From contig JARGFI010000002.1 of NCBI GenBank assembly GCA_029210745.1, positions 40,425 to 104,424 of the forward strand: a stretch of 64,000 nt of DNA. The letters are read 5' to 3'. Each line of letters starts with the position of its first letter. The first letter of the stretch is position 1. The position numbers and the translations under genes were made by a program. The notes beneath the pieces are model-generated. The model was given only the letters and a program-made list of their open reading frames with translations. It was not told the origin of the DNA and ran no database searches. Of the stretch, positions 54,643 through 64,000 are shown piece by piece. This stretch comes from Desulfuromonadales bacterium (GTDB lineage Bacteria; Desulfobacterota; Desulfuromonadia; Desulfuromonadales; JAHYIW01).

Positions 54643-55287
54643 ATGAAGCGGTTGGGCATTCTTGGCGGGACCTTCAACCCGGTCCACAACGGTCATCTGC
54701 TTATCGCTGAAGCGATGTGGCAACGGTGCGATCTGGATAACGTGTTATTTATTCCAGCGGCCGCTCCGCCGCACAAAAAACTGCCCCGCGAGGTCAGCTA
54801 TGCAGATCGGGCGACAATGGTCGCCGCCGCAATCGCCAATCATCCCGCTTTCATGCTTTCCGATATTGAACTCAAACGACCCGGAAAGAGCTATTCTGTC
54901 GATACCTTGCGGCAGTTGCGCGACGCTTATCCGCAGGCGGAACGGTTTTTTTTGATCGGCATGGATTCGTATTGTGATCTTGCCACCTGGTGGGAATATC
55001 GACAAATTTTTGCCCTTGCGCACCTGGTGGTCGCCGCCCGTCCCGGGGTCGTTTGCGCCGATCTCAAAGAACGGCTTCCCGTTGCGGTCAGGGGTGAGTT
55101 CTGTTATGATGCTTCGACGTGCGACTTGTGCCATCAAAGTGGCAACCGGGTGATTTTGCTTTCTGATACTGCCAGCACCGTCTCATCGAGTACCATTCGG
55201 GCCCGGCTGGTTGCAGGAGAGTCAATCACCGGAATGGTTCCCGCCCCGGTCGCCGAGTATATTGCGGCCCACAATCTCTATGTGTAA
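54643..55287 (+). CDS. nadD: Nicotinate-nucleotide adenylyltransferase
   Basis: Makes nicotinate adenine dinucleotide in NAD synthesis. 214 residues: RLGILGGTFNPVHNGHLLIA with the HxGH-type adenylyl-transfer motif, FIPAAAPPHKK, FFLIGMDSYCDLATWWEYRQ, and SSSTIRARL near residue 190. It follows proA by 13 bp and precedes rsfS, a common order (obg-proB-proA-nadD-rsfS-rlmH). Confidence 0.95.
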   Translation: MKRLGILGGTFNPVHNGHLLIAEAMWQRCDLDNVLFIPAAAPPHKKLPREVSYADRATMVAAAIANHPAFMLSDIELKRPGKSYSVDTLRQLRDAYPQAERFFLIGMDSYCDLATWWEYRQIFALAHLVVAARPGVVCADLKERLPVAVRGEFCYDASTCDLCHQSGNRVILLSDTASTVSSSTIRARLVAGESITGMVPAPVAEYIAAHNLYV

Positions 55288-55313
55288 ATGAGGATAAAGG
55301 GAGATTCACCCCA

Positions 55314-55679
55314 TTGACGACTGAAGAACGAGCGCTTCTCTGTGCTGGCTATGCTCTGGAAAAAAAAGCACTGGACCTGAAATTACTTGATGTCCGTGGT
55401 CTTTCATCTCTCACCGATTATTTGCTGATCGTTTCCGGGCGCTCCGACCGGCAAGTTGAAGCGATCGCCACGGGAATCGAACTGGGCTTGAAAAAAGAGC
55501 ACGGCATTACTCCGCTGGCGAGTGAGGGGCTACGGGAAGGACGCTGGGCGCTCCTTGACTACGGAGACATCATGGTGCATGTTTTTCAGGAACCGGTGCG
55601 GGTATTCTACGATCTCGACGGGCTTTGGAGTGAGGCCCCGCTGGTTCCACTCCCCGATACCGAAACAACGTCGCGTTGA
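55314..55679 (+). CDS. rsfS: Ribosomal silencing factor RsfS
   Basis: Binds L14 and keeps ribosomal subunits apart in stationary phase. 121 residues; LDVRGLSSLTDYLLIVSGRS, then GRWALLDYGDIMVHVFQEPV and RVFYDLDGLW are standard. Start is a TTG (55314) with AAAGGGAG ahead; the nearby ATG at 55288 is out of frame and quickly stops. The stop overlaps the rlmH start. Confidence 0.93.
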   Translation: MTTEERALLCAGYALEKKALDLKLLDVRGLSSLTDYLLIVSGRSDRQVEAIATGIELGLKKEHGITPLASEGLREGRWALLDYGDIMVHVFQEPVRVFYDLDGLWSEAPLVPLPDTETTSR

Positions 55680-56149
55680 AACTGCGTCTGGCATGTGTTG
55701 GTAAACTGGCGGAGAGCTTCACGCGTGACGGGGTCGCCGAATATGCGCAACGCGTTAAACGTTACTTTCCGTTACAGATTGATGAGCACAAAGAAGAAAA
55801 AGGGGGGAAGAAGGCTGATCCCCGCTATATTCGGGCGTGTGAGGGGACGCGACTGCTGGCAAAAATTCCGTCGGGTGCGACGGTTGTCGTCCTTGATGAG
55901 AACGGGCGTCAACAGCGTTCAACGGAGCTGGCCGACTGGATGGAAACGCAGATGAGCGCCGGGACCGGTGAGATCGTCTGGGTGATTGGTGGCGCCTACG
56001 GTCTGAGTGACGCGGTCAAGGCGCGTGCCAACCTGCTGCTGTCGCTGTCGGCCATGACCCTGCCCCATCAACTGGTCAGACTGTTGTTGCTGGAGCAGCT
56101 TTATCGGTCCTTGACGATCATTCGCCATGAACCGTACCATAACCCCTGA
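55676..56149 (+). CDS. rlmH: 23S rRNA pseudouridine-1915 N3-methyltransferase RlmH
   Basis: SPOUT-fold methyltransferase, 157 residues. KLRLACVGKLAESF at the start, VVVLDENGRQQRSTELADWM, the SAM knot VWVIGGAYGLSDAVK, and the invariant end IIRHEPYHNP. Start is TTG at 55676, overlapping the rsfS stop; no ATG gives a full N terminus. Confidence 0.94.
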   Translation: MKLRLACVGKLAESFTRDGVAEYAQRVKRYFPLQIDEHKEEKGGKKADPRYIRACEGTRLLAKIPSGATVVVLDENGRQQRSTELADWMETQMSAGTGEIVWVIGGAYGLSDAVKARANLLLSLSAMTLPHQLVRLLLLEQLYRSLTIIRHEPYHNP

Positions 56150-56188
56150 TGCGACGGGGCAAAATGCCCGCACCTGGAGCTGAACGCG

Positions 56189-56536
56189 ATGGAGAAAAGC
56201 GCGAACTATAGAGAAATTTTGCTGGCGATGCGCCGTGACGTAATGCGCGAAATCAGTGGCAATACCCTCGCCGCGCGGGAAATGGCGCAGGGGGATGTCC
56301 CCGATATCGGTGATATGTCGTGTGCGACGTACGAACGTGATGTGCTCCTGAATCTGAGTGAAGTGCAGCGCCAGAAAGTGCGCGATATCGATGCGGCACT
56401 GGCGCGGCTGGAGCAGGGGGAATATGGCGTTTGTCTAGGTTGCGGAGAAGAGATTCCGCAGAAACGCATGGAAGTACGTCCCTTTTCGCGCTACTGTGTT
56501 GAATGTAAAACGGAAGTCGAGAGATTCGGCGAATAA
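56189..56536 (+). CDS. DksA/TraR-family zinc-finger protein
   Basis: 115 residues. An N-terminal helical part (YREILLAMRRDVMREI, VQRQKVRDIDAALARLEQG) is followed by a C4 zinc finger: YGVCLGCGEEIPQKRMEVRP and YCVECKTEVE. This is the DksA pattern, acting in the RNA polymerase secondary channel in ppGpp responses, though this protein is shorter than E. coli DksA and could be one of several family members. TGGAGC eight bases before the ATG. Confidence 0.87.
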   Translation: MEKSANYREILLAMRRDVMREISGNTLAAREMAQGDVPDIGDMSCATYERDVLLNLSEVQRQKVRDIDAALARLEQGEYGVCLGCGEEIPQKRMEVRPFSRYCVECKTEVERFGE

Positions 56537-56577
56537 TTCAATGACCGCCTGATGTGCGGCTACCTGGGAGCTGACCC

Positions 56578-57939
56578 ATGACGCTAATGGCCTTTCTGTT
56601 GATGATCATCCTTTTTCTGACGTTCTTCATCTACTTTTCCGGGATGAATCCTCAGGATATTACGATCTTTTATTTCGGCGATCAGAGCCTGACAACCTCG
56701 GTGGCGATCATGGTGGTTGGCTGCGTCCTGTTTGGCCTGATGATCGGCTACGCGGCGCACCTTTACGGGGTCGTCCTCTACTGGGCCAGGCATGCCAAAC
56801 AGGATCGCCAGGACAAAAAAGCGCGCGAAGTCGGTTCGGTTTATCGGGACGGCGTCAATCGCTTGCTCGCCGGTGATCTGAAAAAAGCCCAGACCCTTCT
56901 CCAGCGTGCGCTTGAACGCGATCCCGGCAGGGTCGAAAGTTATATTGCTCTGGCCAACTTGGCCATTCAGGAAGGAAACCCCCAGGAAGGGATCAATCTG
57001 CTGATCAAGGCCAAGACGGTTGATCCAAAAAGTATGGAGGTTCTGTTCAAGCTGGCGAGCACCTACGAGGAGCTCGACCGCAATGACGAAGCCATCGAGG
57101 TCTGGCAGAGCATTCTCCTGGTCGAAGGAGATAATCGCAAGGCGTTGCGCGCGCTGCGCAATTTGCAGATCAAGCATGGTCTCTGGAATGAGGCGCTGAA
57201 ACTACAGCGTAAAGTCATGAAAGCGGGTCCGGGGAGGAACCGCCTGGCAGAGGAGCAGGCGCTGTTACGGCATCTGCGTTACGAACTGGCGCGGCAGGCC
57301 CTGGACGCAGGCGAGCAGGAACAGGCCAAAAAAGAGTTCAAGGAGATCATCAAGGAAGACGAAAAATTTGTTCCGGCACGGGTTTCGCTGGGAGATGCTT
57401 ACCGCAAGATGGGGCGACCGGATGATGCTTTTGCCACCTGGCGAGGCGCCTACCTGGCCCTTGGCAAGAGTATTTTTCTGTCGCGGATTGAAGATCTTTA
57501 CATGGACGCCGAGGATCCGTCGACACTCCTCGACTTTTACCGGAATTTGGCCAACGAGTTCCCCGACGATCTGCTGATCTGCCTGTTTTTTGGCAAGTTC
57601 TGTCTGCGGCTGGAGATGGTTGATGAGGCGATGGAACAACTTGGACGCGTTGAAAGTGCCGGGATTGACACCCCGCAGTTGCATCAATTGATGGCGGAAG
57701 TTCATCGGCGGCGCAATCGCGCCGATGAAGCGATCAACGAGTATCAGCTGGCACTCGGTATCGACAATCGTCTGCGCCTCAATTATCTCTGCGAAGAATG
57801 TGATGCGTCAACTCCGGAATGGCAGAGCCGTTGTCCGGCGTGTGGTCACTGGGGGACCTACAGCCTGGCCGGTCGTGCCCTCCTGCGTGAGGCCAAGGCA
57901 TTGCAGGTGCGTGAAATCCATCACGGAGAACGTCGCTAA
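56578..57939 (+). CDS. LapA-LapB fusion: membrane anchor, TPR repeats and rubredoxin-like knot
   Basis: 453 residues. Residues 1-75 have two membrane helices around [20 protein letters not shown], the layout of LapA (DUF1049). Residues 90-385 are tetratricopeptide repeats ([40 protein letters not shown] and so on). The C terminus has [20 protein letters not shown], the rubredoxin-type zinc knot of LapB/YciM. In E. coli LapA and LapB are separate proteins that control LpxC turnover and lipopolysaccharide level; here they appear as one chain. GGGAG precedes the ATG. Lies between a DksA-type gene and gpmI. Confidence 0.85.
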   Translation: MTLMAFLLMIILFLTFFIYFSGMNPQDITIFYFGDQSLTTSVAIMVVGCVLFGLMIGYAAHLYGVVLYWARHAKQDRQDKKAREVGSVYRDGVNRLLAGDLKKAQTLLQRALERDPGRVESYIALANLAIQEGNPQEGINLLIKAKTVDPKSMEVLFKLASTYEELDRNDEAIEVWQSILLVEGDNRKALRALRNLQIKHGLWNEALKLQRKVMKAGPGRNRLAEEQALLRHLRYELARQALDAGEQEQAKKEFKEIIKEDEKFVPARVSLGDAYRKMGRPDDAFATWRGAYLALGKSIFLSRIEDLYMDAEDPSTLLDFYRNLANEFPDDLLICLFFGKFCLRLEMVDEAMEQLGRVESAGIDTPQLHQLMAEVHRRRNRADEAINEYQLALGIDNRLRLNYLCEECDASTPEWQSRCPACGHWGTYSLAGRALLREAKALQVREIHHGERR

Positions 57940-57941
57940 CT

Positions 57942-59486
57942 ATGCATCGTCGGGGCGGAAAACCGGTCGCGTTGGTGATCCTTGACGGCTGGGGACTCAA
58001 TCCATCTCGTGAGCATAACGCCGTCGCATTAGCTGCGACACCACACCTTGATCGCTTGCAGCGCGACTACCCGACGGCCCGTGTCGGTGCCTCGGGGGCA
58101 GCGGTCGGTCTGCCTGCCGGGCAGATGGGGAACTCCGAAGTCGGCCACCTCAATATCGGTGCCGGTCGTGTCGTCTATCAGGAACTGACCCGAATCAGCA
58201 AAAGTATCGACGACGGCGATTTTTTTATCAATAGCGTGTTGGTTGCGGCCCTGACCCGATTACGCGAAAGTGGCGGCAAACTTCACCTTCTCGGGCTCCT
58301 TTCCGATGGCGGGGTCCATTCCCATAATACCCATCTCTATGCGCTGCTGGAACTTGCGCGTCGCTGCGAAATCACCGATGTGTGTGTCCATCCATTCCTC
58401 GACGGTCGCGATACGCCGCCGAAAAGTGGCGCAGGTTTTTTGCAGGAACTCGAAGCTGAGTTGCAGCGGATGGGTGTGGGTCGGATCGCGACGGTTACCG
58501 GGCGCTTCTATGCAATGGATCGGGATAACCGCTGGGATCGCGTGGCCCGTGCGTACCGGGCACTGGTTGCCGCTGAGGGGATTCCGGCAGCATCAAGCCG
58601 CGACGCCATTACCAGTGCCTATGCGGCCGACCAGCATGATGAATTCGTTGAACCGCGCGTCATTCAGGGCACCAATGAGCCCCCCGCAACGATTGATGAC
58701 GGGGACGCGGTGATCTTCTTCAATTTCCGCTCAGATCGCGCTCGCGAACTCACCCGTGCGCTGACTGCGGTCACTTTTGATGGTTTCAAACGGGAGAAAG
58801 TTCCCCAACTGACCGCGTACGTCTGTCTGACTGAATATGATGAAACGTTCGACCTGCCGATCGCTTTTCCGCCTGAAAATTATCCGCAGATCCTCGGTGA
58901 GGTTGTGGCCAACGCTGGATTAAAACAGTTGCGGATCGCCGAAACCGAGAAATACGCCCATGTTACCTTTTTCTTTAATGGTGGTCGTGAAGAGCTCTTC
59001 CGGGGCGAAGATCGCGCCCTGATTCCATCCCCCCGGGAGGTTGCCACCTACGATCTGAAACCGGAAATGAGCGCTTATGAAGTGACTGCGGAAGTTGAAA
59101 AACGCGTTGCCTCGGGGATTTATGATCTGATCGTTTTGAATTTCGCCAATCCTGACATGGTCGGCCATACCGGTGTCGAGTCCGCGGCGATTCGCGCCAT
59201 GGAAACCGTTGACGAGTGTGTTGGCCGGGTCGTCGCCGCGGTTCTTGCTGTCGGCGGGAGTCTGTTGCTGACTGCTGATCATGGCAACTGCGAACAGATG
59301 GCCGATGCGAACGGTCAGCCGCATACCGCGCATACCACCAATCCTGCTCCGGTGATTCTGGTGGGCGCCAATTTGCGCACGGCACAGGTGCGTGAGGGGA
59401 TTCTGGCCGATATTGCGCCAACCCTCCTCGAACTCCTCGGTTTACAGCAATCAGCGGAAATGACCGGAACCAGTCTGCTCCAATAA
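57942..59486 (+). CDS. gpmI: 2,3-bisphosphoglycerate-independent phosphoglycerate mutase
   Basis: Manganese-dependent glycolytic/gluconeogenic enzyme, 514 residues. [20 protein letters not shown] with the first metal ligand, [20 protein letters not shown] with the phosphoserine, [27 protein letters not shown], and [12 protein letters not shown] with metal ligands near the C terminus. It starts two bases after the preceding stop. Confidence 0.96.
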   Translation: MHRRGGKPVALVILDGWGLNPSREHNAVALAATPHLDRLQRDYPTARVGASGAAVGLPAGQMGNSEVGHLNIGAGRVVYQELTRISKSIDDGDFFINSVLVAALTRLRESGGKLHLLGLLSDGGVHSHNTHLYALLELARRCEITDVCVHPFLDGRDTPPKSGAGFLQELEAELQRMGVGRIATVTGRFYAMDRDNRWDRVARAYRALVAAEGIPAASSRDAITSAYAADQHDEFVEPRVIQGTNEPPATIDDGDAVIFFNFRSDRARELTRALTAVTFDGFKREKVPQLTAYVCLTEYDETFDLPIAFPPENYPQILGEVVANAGLKQLRIAETEKYAHVTFFFNGGREELFRGEDRALIPSPREVATYDLKPEMSAYEVTAEVEKRVASGIYDLIVLNFANPDMVGHTGVESAAIRAMETVDECVGRVVAAVLAVGGSLLLTADHGNCEQMADANGQPHTAHTTNPAPVILVGANLRTAQVREGILADIAPTLLELLGLQQSAEMTGTSLLQ

Positions 59487-59515
59487 ACGCTTTACATCAT
59501 TTGACAGGAGGGGCG

Positions 59516-60274
59516 GTGACGATTACCGGGTGGCTGCACTTTGAGTTGACCGGTTTGTTTGACCTGCTGTTGCCGCCGCTCTGCCTGGCATGTCGGCAAC
59601 GCGGTGCAGTTGATCGCACCACAATGCTTTGTGCCGAATGTCGCCAGGAGCTGCCCCGCTACCTTGGTGCCCGCTGCCGTTGTTGTGCACTACCCTTTGC
59701 CGCTGCCGCAGGCACCCACTTCTGCGCCGGTTGTCTGCGCCACCCCCCCGCTTTTAGCCAGATTTATTTCCACGGTATTTACACACACCTGTTGCGCGAT
59801 GTTATCCACCGTTTCAAATATCAGGAAGACATATCTCTGGCCCGGCCATTGGGACGGTTGCTGCTGTCCACCGCCGGGGAAGATATCGATACGTTTCGTC
59901 CCGAGGTGATTGTTCCGGTGCCGTTGCACCCCGCTCGCATACGCCAGCGCTGCTACAATCAGGCGCTGCTGGTGGCGCGCGAGCTGGCACGAAACAGCCG
60001 CTGCCCGGTGCCGTGGCAGGCGTTACGGCGGATCAGACCGACCCTCTCGCAACAGGGGCTGCCAGCAGCCACGCGCCGCAAAAACGTGCGCGGAGCATTT
60101 GCTGCGGATGGTCAGCACGTTGATGGCAAACGGGTGCTGCTGGTTGACGATGTCATGACCACCGGAGCCACCCTCAACGAATGCGCACGCACCTTGCGCC
60201 GGGCCGGGGCGCAGCAGGTCGCGGCGGCAGTCGTCGCCCGGGTTGATCGCGAACCGGCGCTGATTTTTGAGTAA
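59516..60274 (+). CDS. ComF-family phosphoribosyltransferase-like protein
   Basis: About 252 residues. N-terminal zinc-ribbon cysteines (LCLACRQRG, LCAECRQEL, RCRCCALPF, FCAGCLRH) then a phosphoribosyltransferase domain with VIVPVPLHPARIRQRCYNQA, GLPAATRRKNVRGAF and the PRPP loop VLLVDDVMTTGATLNECAR. ComF is a DNA-uptake helper in competent bacteria but is widespread beyond them. Start uncertain: GTG 59516 after AGGAGG, or TTG 59501. Confidence 0.88.
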   Translation: MTITGWLHFELTGLFDLLLPPLCLACRQRGAVDRTTMLCAECRQELPRYLGARCRCCALPFAAAAGTHFCAGCLRHPPAFSQIYFHGIYTHLLRDVIHRFKYQEDISLARPLGRLLLSTAGEDIDTFRPEVIVPVPLHPARIRQRCYNQALLVARELARNSRCPVPWQALRRIRPTLSQQGLPAATRRKNVRGAFAADGQHVDGKRVLLVDDVMTTGATLNECARTLRRAGAQQVAAAVVARVDREPALIFE

Positions 60275-60282
60275 CGGCGGCG

Positions 60283-61386
60283 TTATTCCGGCATGTTCGG
60301 GATCGTGGTCGTTTCCCCGAGATGATTTTTGAGGGTGTATTCCTTGGCGTTTTTCCCCTGTATGTAGTAATCGGGCATCAGCGGAATCTTGCCGATGTTG
60401 GTGGCGATAACATACATCGGCTGGGCGAGGCCGGTGGTGTGGCCGCGCAGGGCATCGCGAATCAGTTCGGCCCCTTTTTCGACCGGGGTACGGAAGTGAT
60501 CGATACCGGGAGCCGGTTCGCAATAGAAGACGTAATACGGTTTGATCCGCACCGTCAGCAATTTCTGGTGCAGCTCCCGAAAGGTCTCCACATCGTCATT
60601 GATCCCCTTGAGCAGCACCGCCTGATTGCCGACATTCACGCCACAACCAAGCAGATCATACACCGCCCGCGCCGTCTCCTCGGTCAACTCCCTGGGATGA
60701 TTGCACTGGGTATTGATCCAGATCGGCACGCGGTGATAACCGCCGAGGATTTTCAGTAGTGCCGGGGTCATCCGCTGGGGCAGAACGATCGGCGTACGGG
60801 TGCCGAAACGGATCATCTCAACGTGTGGCAGTTCCCGCAGTTTGCGAATCAAATAGTCAATTTTATCATCGGCAAGCAGAAACGGGTCGCCACCGGTAAT
60901 CAGCACGTCGCGGACCTCCGGGTGGGCGGCGATCCAGTCAAGCCCGTCGTCGACGTTGAAATTGAGGGACAGACTGCCGTCAACCACCAGTTCCTTGCGA
61001 AAACAATGGCGGCAGTAGATGCCGCAGGTCTGGGTGACAGTAAAGGCGACGCGGTCAACATATTGGCGGGCGATGCTGTCGGGACGTACTTCGCCGGTCG
61101 CCCGGTTCTCTTTCCAGACCAGATAGTTGTCCATGCCGAAACGATTTTGCTGCTCCAGTGACGAGGGAATGATCTGGCGGCGCACCGGACAGGCGGGATC
61201 GTCACGATCCATCAGCGCGGCATAGTGTGGCGTCGCCCCCCAGGTGGTCTCATTGGCGCGCAGGGTCGCTTCTTCTTCGGCGGTGAGATTAACGTATTCC
61301 TTGAGCCGATCAATGGTGTTGACAAACTGTTTCAGCTGCTCCTGCCAGTCTTCACTGACAGCAATTTTATTCGGTGCCGGGTGCAT
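60283..61386 (-). CDS. KamA-family radical SAM protein, aminomutase paralogue with altered substrate residues
   Basis: 367 residues, homologous to lysine 2,3-aminomutase. The cluster motif is CGIYCRHCFRKE; GGDPFLLADDKIDYLIRKL, RIGTRTP-like RFGTRTPIVLPQRMT and NQAVLLKGIND follow the family. In the clostridial enzyme two Asp (293, 330) hold the substrate epsilon-amino group; here the matching positions read YCEPAPG and VIATNIGK, that is Glu and Ala. The AblA protein of the same cluster keeps both Asp. So the substrate is probably not lysine in the usual mode. It follows ablB by 9 bp, as the third gene of the unit. Confidence 0.82.
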   Translation of the reverse strand: MHPAPNKIAVSEDWQEQLKQFVNTIDRLKEYVNLTAEEEATLRANETTWGATPHYAALMDRDDPACPVRRQIIPSSLEQQNRFGMDNYLVWKENRATGEVRPDSIARQYVDRVAFTVTQTCGIYCRHCFRKELVVDGSLSLNFNVDDGLDWIAAHPEVRDVLITGGDPFLLADDKIDYLIRKLRELPHVEMIRFGTRTPIVLPQRMTPALLKILGGYHRVPIWINTQCNHPRELTEETARAVYDLLGCGVNVGNQAVLLKGINDDVETFRELHQKLLTVRIKPYYVFYCEPAPGIDHFRTPVEKGAELIRDALRGHTTGLAQPMYVIATNIGKIPLMPDYYIQGKNAKEYTLKNHLGETTTIPNMPE

Positions 61387-61395
61387 AATTTCCTC

Positions 61396-62292
61396 TCAAT
61401 GATCAGGTTGTCGCGCGGGGTTCGCGTCGCGCATCAAAGGCTTGTACCAGACATTCATGCTTTCGAGTCCGCCGGAAATGTCAGTGTTGTTGATCAACGT
61501 GCCACTGAATTTATAGCCAAGCCTGGCAAAGGTGATATTCATGCCAAACGAGTACGCCCGGGCGATGGTGTAGCTGGTTTTGATGCTGCGCGGGCGCAGA
61601 TCATGTTCCATCCGGGCGAGGAGTCGCGTCGCAAAGCCGTGACCGAGAGCGGCGGGATGAGTGGCGAAATCGGTCATCTCGGCGTGTTCGGCGACGAAGT
61701 CGATTTCCGCCGAGGCCAGAGCGAGTAATTGCTCATCTTTCCAGACCCCGTAATAAATGACGTTGTTTGCCATTGTTTCCAGCAGATAGCCTGGATCATC
61801 GATCGGGAAAGGATAGGTTGCGAAAACAATCCGGTAGAGTTCGGCCATGGCGTTGATATCGGCTGGCTGAGCTACCCGGATGGTGTAATCAAAATCGATG
61901 ACAGGTTGCCCGTCGGTTCCCGCTCCGGCCTTTTCACATGCCGCCCTATAGACATCTTGTACCCGTTCCGGACGGCGCTCCTGCGCACGTTCAGAACTTA
62001 AATACTTACCGAGAAAAACCCCGGCCTCGCACCCCTGATAAAAATTGGGGATGCGCGCTTCCACCCGGTAACCAGAGGCGAGGAAATTTGATTCAAAACG
62101 GGCCGGAACTTTGGCAAAAATCTTGTCGTAACTTCGAGCTCTGGCCAATTCGTCCAGTTCGTCACGAATCTGCGGCACATCGCTGGGGGCAAGTTTCATC
62201 AGATAAATCCGCTGGTTCAACTCGCCATGCTGAATCAATGAATTTCCTAACGTTTCGATCTGGTCGGTTGCGGTGACCACAATATCAGTCAT
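61396..62292 (-). CDS. ablB: Beta-lysine N-acetyltransferase AblB
   Basis: 298 residues; acetylates L-beta-lysine to the osmolyte N-epsilon-acetyl-beta-lysine. The N-terminal part ([39 protein letters not shown]) is specific to AblB; the C-terminal half is a GNAT domain ([39 protein letters not shown]). Start overlaps the end of ablA by eight bases, showing coupled translation. Confidence 0.9.
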   Translation of the reverse strand: MTDIVVTATDQIETLGNSLIQHGELNQRIYLMKLAPSDVPQIRDELDELARARSYDKIFAKVPARFESNFLASGYRVEARIPNFYQGCEAGVFLGKYLSSERAQERRPERVQDVYRAACEKAGAGTDGQPVIDFDYTIRVAQPADINAMAELYRIVFATYPFPIDDPGYLLETMANNVIYYGVWKDEQLLALASAEIDFVAEHAEMTDFATHPAALGHGFATRLLARMEHDLRPRSIKTSYTIARAYSFGMNITFARLGYKFSGTLINNTDISGGLESMNVWYKPLMRDANPARQPDH

Positions 62293-63601
62293 GATGACGA
62301 CGCTCCATTCGCTGGTTATTTTCCGGGGTCAGGGCGATGGCTGGATCAAAATCGGAGAGCAACGTTTCGATGCCGGTGGAGCGAAACTCCTCGGCATCCT
62401 TGAGGTTGAGTTGCAACTCACAGGAGTCGCAATCGCGGCGACAAAAGTATGCTTTGTAGCTCTCCGGTTCCTGGTAGGTGGTGATGACCCCTTCGTAGTT
62501 GCGCAACACCACCTTGTTGGTCGACAACGAAATCAGGTAATTTGGCGTCAGCGGAATCTTCCCCCCCCCGCCCGGTGCATCAATCACATACGTCGGGACG
62601 GAAAAACCGCTGGTGTGGCCGATGAGACTTTCCATGATCTCGATCCCTTTGCCGACCGGGGTGCGAAAGTGGCTCAGCCCTTCGGCCATATCACACTGGT
62701 AAAGGTAGTAAGGGCGGACCCGGTTAGCGACCAGTTTGTGAACCAGTGATTTGATAATCCGCGGACAATCATTGACCCCCGCCAGCAGCACCGACTGATT
62801 GCCGAGCGGAATTCCCGCATCGGCGAGCATCCGGAGCGCCATTTTCGCGGAGGTAGTCATTTCGCGGGGATGATTGAAGTGGGTATTGATCCACAGCGGC
62901 TGATGCTTCTTCAGCATAGCCACCAGCTTATCGGTGATGCGATAGGGCAACACTACCGGCATGCGGGTGCCGATACGGACTACTTGCACATGATCAATCG
63001 CGTCTAACTCGGTCAGCAGCCAGTCAAGTTGCTCATCTTCGAGCATCAACGGATCACCGCCAGAAAGGAGGACGTCGCGAATCACCGGTGTGCGGCGAAT
63101 GTAATCGATCCCCGCCTGCATCGATGTCTTCCCCGGAACATAATCAACATCACCGACCTTGCGTTTGCGCGTGCAGTGTCGGCAATACATCGAACACACA
63201 TTGCTGACGTGAAACAGGACACGGTCAGGGTAACGGTGGGTGATCCCGGCAACCGGACTGTCACGATCTTCGTGGAGGGGATCGGACATGTCGTGGCACG
63301 ACACCACCAGTTCGGCGGGGTCAGGAAAAGACTGACGAAAAACCGGGTCGTTACGAAAATCATCGGTATCGATCAACGACAGGTAGTAGGGGGTAATTGC
63401 CAGCGGGAACTTTTCCAGCGTTTCATCGATTGCCGCGCGCTCTTCAGCCTCAAACGAGAGGCCAAGGAGCTGTTCGAACGTCTCGACGCGGCGAATTGAA
63501 TTTTTCAGTTGCCAGCGCCAATCCTTCCAGTTCGAAAGCGAGACTTCCTGGTGATCGATCTGCTGGGCTATTTCCTGCTGTTTACTCGTGTAAATCGACA
63601 T
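62285..63601 (-). CDS. ablA: Lysine 2,3-aminomutase AblA
   Basis: Radical SAM/PLP enzyme converting L-lysine to L-beta-lysine, 438 residues. Cluster motif [16 protein letters not shown] near residue 125; the lysine-binding Asp residues are in [15 protein letters not shown] and [13 protein letters not shown]; the region around [17 protein letters not shown] fits the PLP side. A Cys-rich tail ([10 protein letters not shown]) is typical of zinc-binding at the dimer interface. Start at ATG 63601 with AAAGG ahead; the upstream in-frame codons are non-coding. With ablB downstream this is the acetyl-beta-lysine osmolyte unit. Confidence 0.94.
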   Translation of the reverse strand: MSIYTSKQQEIAQQIDHQEVSLSNWKDWRWQLKNSIRRVETFEQLLGLSFEAEERAAIDETLEKFPLAITPYYLSLIDTDDFRNDPVFRQSFPDPAELVVSCHDMSDPLHEDRDSPVAGITHRYPDRVLFHVSNVCSMYCRHCTRKRKVGDVDYVPGKTSMQAGIDYIRRTPVIRDVLLSGGDPLMLEDEQLDWLLTELDAIDHVQVVRIGTRMPVVLPYRITDKLVAMLKKHQPLWINTHFNHPREMTTSAKMALRMLADAGIPLGNQSVLLAGVNDCPRIIKSLVHKLVANRVRPYYLYQCDMAEGLSHFRTPVGKGIEIMESLIGHTSGFSVPTYVIDAPGGGGKIPLTPNYLISLSTNKVVLRNYEGVITTYQEPESYKAYFCRRDCDSCELQLNLKDAEEFRSTGIETLLSDFDPAIALTPENNQRMERRHHD

Positions 63602-63638
63602 GTTTGCCTTTCCATGCAATGGTGGTGAATCTTTGAAC

Positions 63639-63652
63639 AGCAGCATGCTGCT
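63639..63652. promoter_or_regulatory. 14-bp palindrome in the ablA leader
   Basis: AGCAGCATGCTGCT is a perfect palindrome 38 bp upstream of the ablA start codon. It could be an operator for osmotic control or a small RNA hairpin; nothing else supports either. Confidence 0.3.
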
Positions 63653-63655
63653 CAA

Positions 63656-64000
63656 GTCACGTATGACGGGGAGGTCGCAACGGGTTTCAGGCAGAAATTG
63701 GTAGAGAATAAATAGCAGAAGGTTCCGCAGATCTAAATAAGGATGCAGAAAACCGTCGAGACCGCGTAGTGCATACGCTTAAATGATGTATTGGTTTTTT
63801 TTCAATGTTGAGGCCACCCACACCCGAACTTGAAGCGAACGCTTCAAGCCAGTGCTGCCCCAGAGAGAGAGGGTTCGTCCCGAGCAGAACGGGCCTGCGC
63901 GGTCCACCTCGTGAACGGGTCTATGGTCGAAACGCCCAGAGAGGACGCCGCCAGTAGTTCCAGAAGACTAACACATCGAAGACGTCAGGTCAAATCCGGT
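63656..64000. other. Gene-free stretch, GC-rich and structured at its end
   Basis: No open frame of note on either strand. 63656-63790 is ordinary upstream sequence of ablA with a T-run at 63791-63800. From about 63815 the sequence is GC-rich and foldable: CTTGAAGC/GCTTCAAG hairpin at 63831-63850 and complementary runs such as CCACCCACACCC against segments near 63920. On the minus strand GTTCACGAGGTGGACC recalls the central bubble of 6S RNA, but the match is loose and the window ends. I cannot call an RNA family. Confidence 0.3.

Noticed and set aside
63800-64000. tRNA, 4.5S RNA or RNase P RNA at the window end
   Set aside because: GTCAGGTCAAATCCGGT resembles parts of a T-arm and of SRP RNA, but no cloverleaf or GGAAGGAAGC core follows, and RNase P core motifs are missing.

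Overview
The window reads as a chromosomal segment of a delta-type, menaquinone-using anaerobe, most like the Desulfuromonadia (Geobacter / Desulfuromonas / Pelobacter relatives). The basis is a six-gene Rnf complex beside a 14-gene NADH dehydrogenase operon with an extended NuoF, futalosine-route menaquinone genes, an ablA-ablB beta-lysine pair and a large chemoreceptor. The genus assignment is inference; no rRNA gene is present.

Layout. 1-230: tail of an EamA-type transporter. 302-5415: rnfABCDGE behind a good promoter with a perfect palindrome at the expected transcription start. 5541-20680: nuoA to nuoN in canonical order, with promoter and a strong terminator. 20730-24777: ubiD, ubiA, ubiX and mqnE, making menaquinone. 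24779-31018: a 6.2 kb island of a large unknown protein, a 129-residue protein that may be a methyltransferase remnant, a KilA-N gene behind a perfect 24-bp palindrome, and a type III restriction-like helicase-nuclease broken by one extra base. 31009-32076: mqnC, overlapping the island's last gene. 32163-40234, minus strand: an EF-G, an uncharacterised 611-residue protein, an MBL-fold hydrolase, a chemoreceptor with altered tip residues and a PstS-like binding protein.

40461-47188 is a sulfur assimilation block: an Rrf2 regulator with three C-terminal cysteines, APS reductase, siroheme reductase, cysK, then a SAM-I riboswitch with terminator controlling metI- and metC-like genes. 47224-50341 holds a double TM2 protein, a 180-bp MITE-like element touching the end of a lipoprotein esterase gene, wrbA, and a 650-bp remnant of an insertion sequence ending 9 bp before the rplU promoter. 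50425-60274 is housekeeping: rplU, rpmA, obg, proB, proA, nadD, rsfS, rlmH, a DksA/TraR-type protein, a LapA-LapB fusion, gpmI and comF. 60283-63601, minus strand: ablA, ablB and a KamA paralogue. 63656-64000 has no gene I can name but looks structured.

How it fits together: Nuo passes NADH electrons to the menaquinone that the adjacent ubiD-ubiA-ubiX-mqnE-mqnC genes help build, while Rnf exchanges electrons between ferredoxin and NAD against an ion gradient. The sulfur block supplies cysteine and methionine under SAM control. ablA-ablB make the osmolyte N-epsilon-acetyl-beta-lysine. The most unusual part is the island between mqnE and mqnC, which looks like a decayed or rearranged defence module joined to the menaquinone operon by overlapping or near-overlapping stop and start codons.
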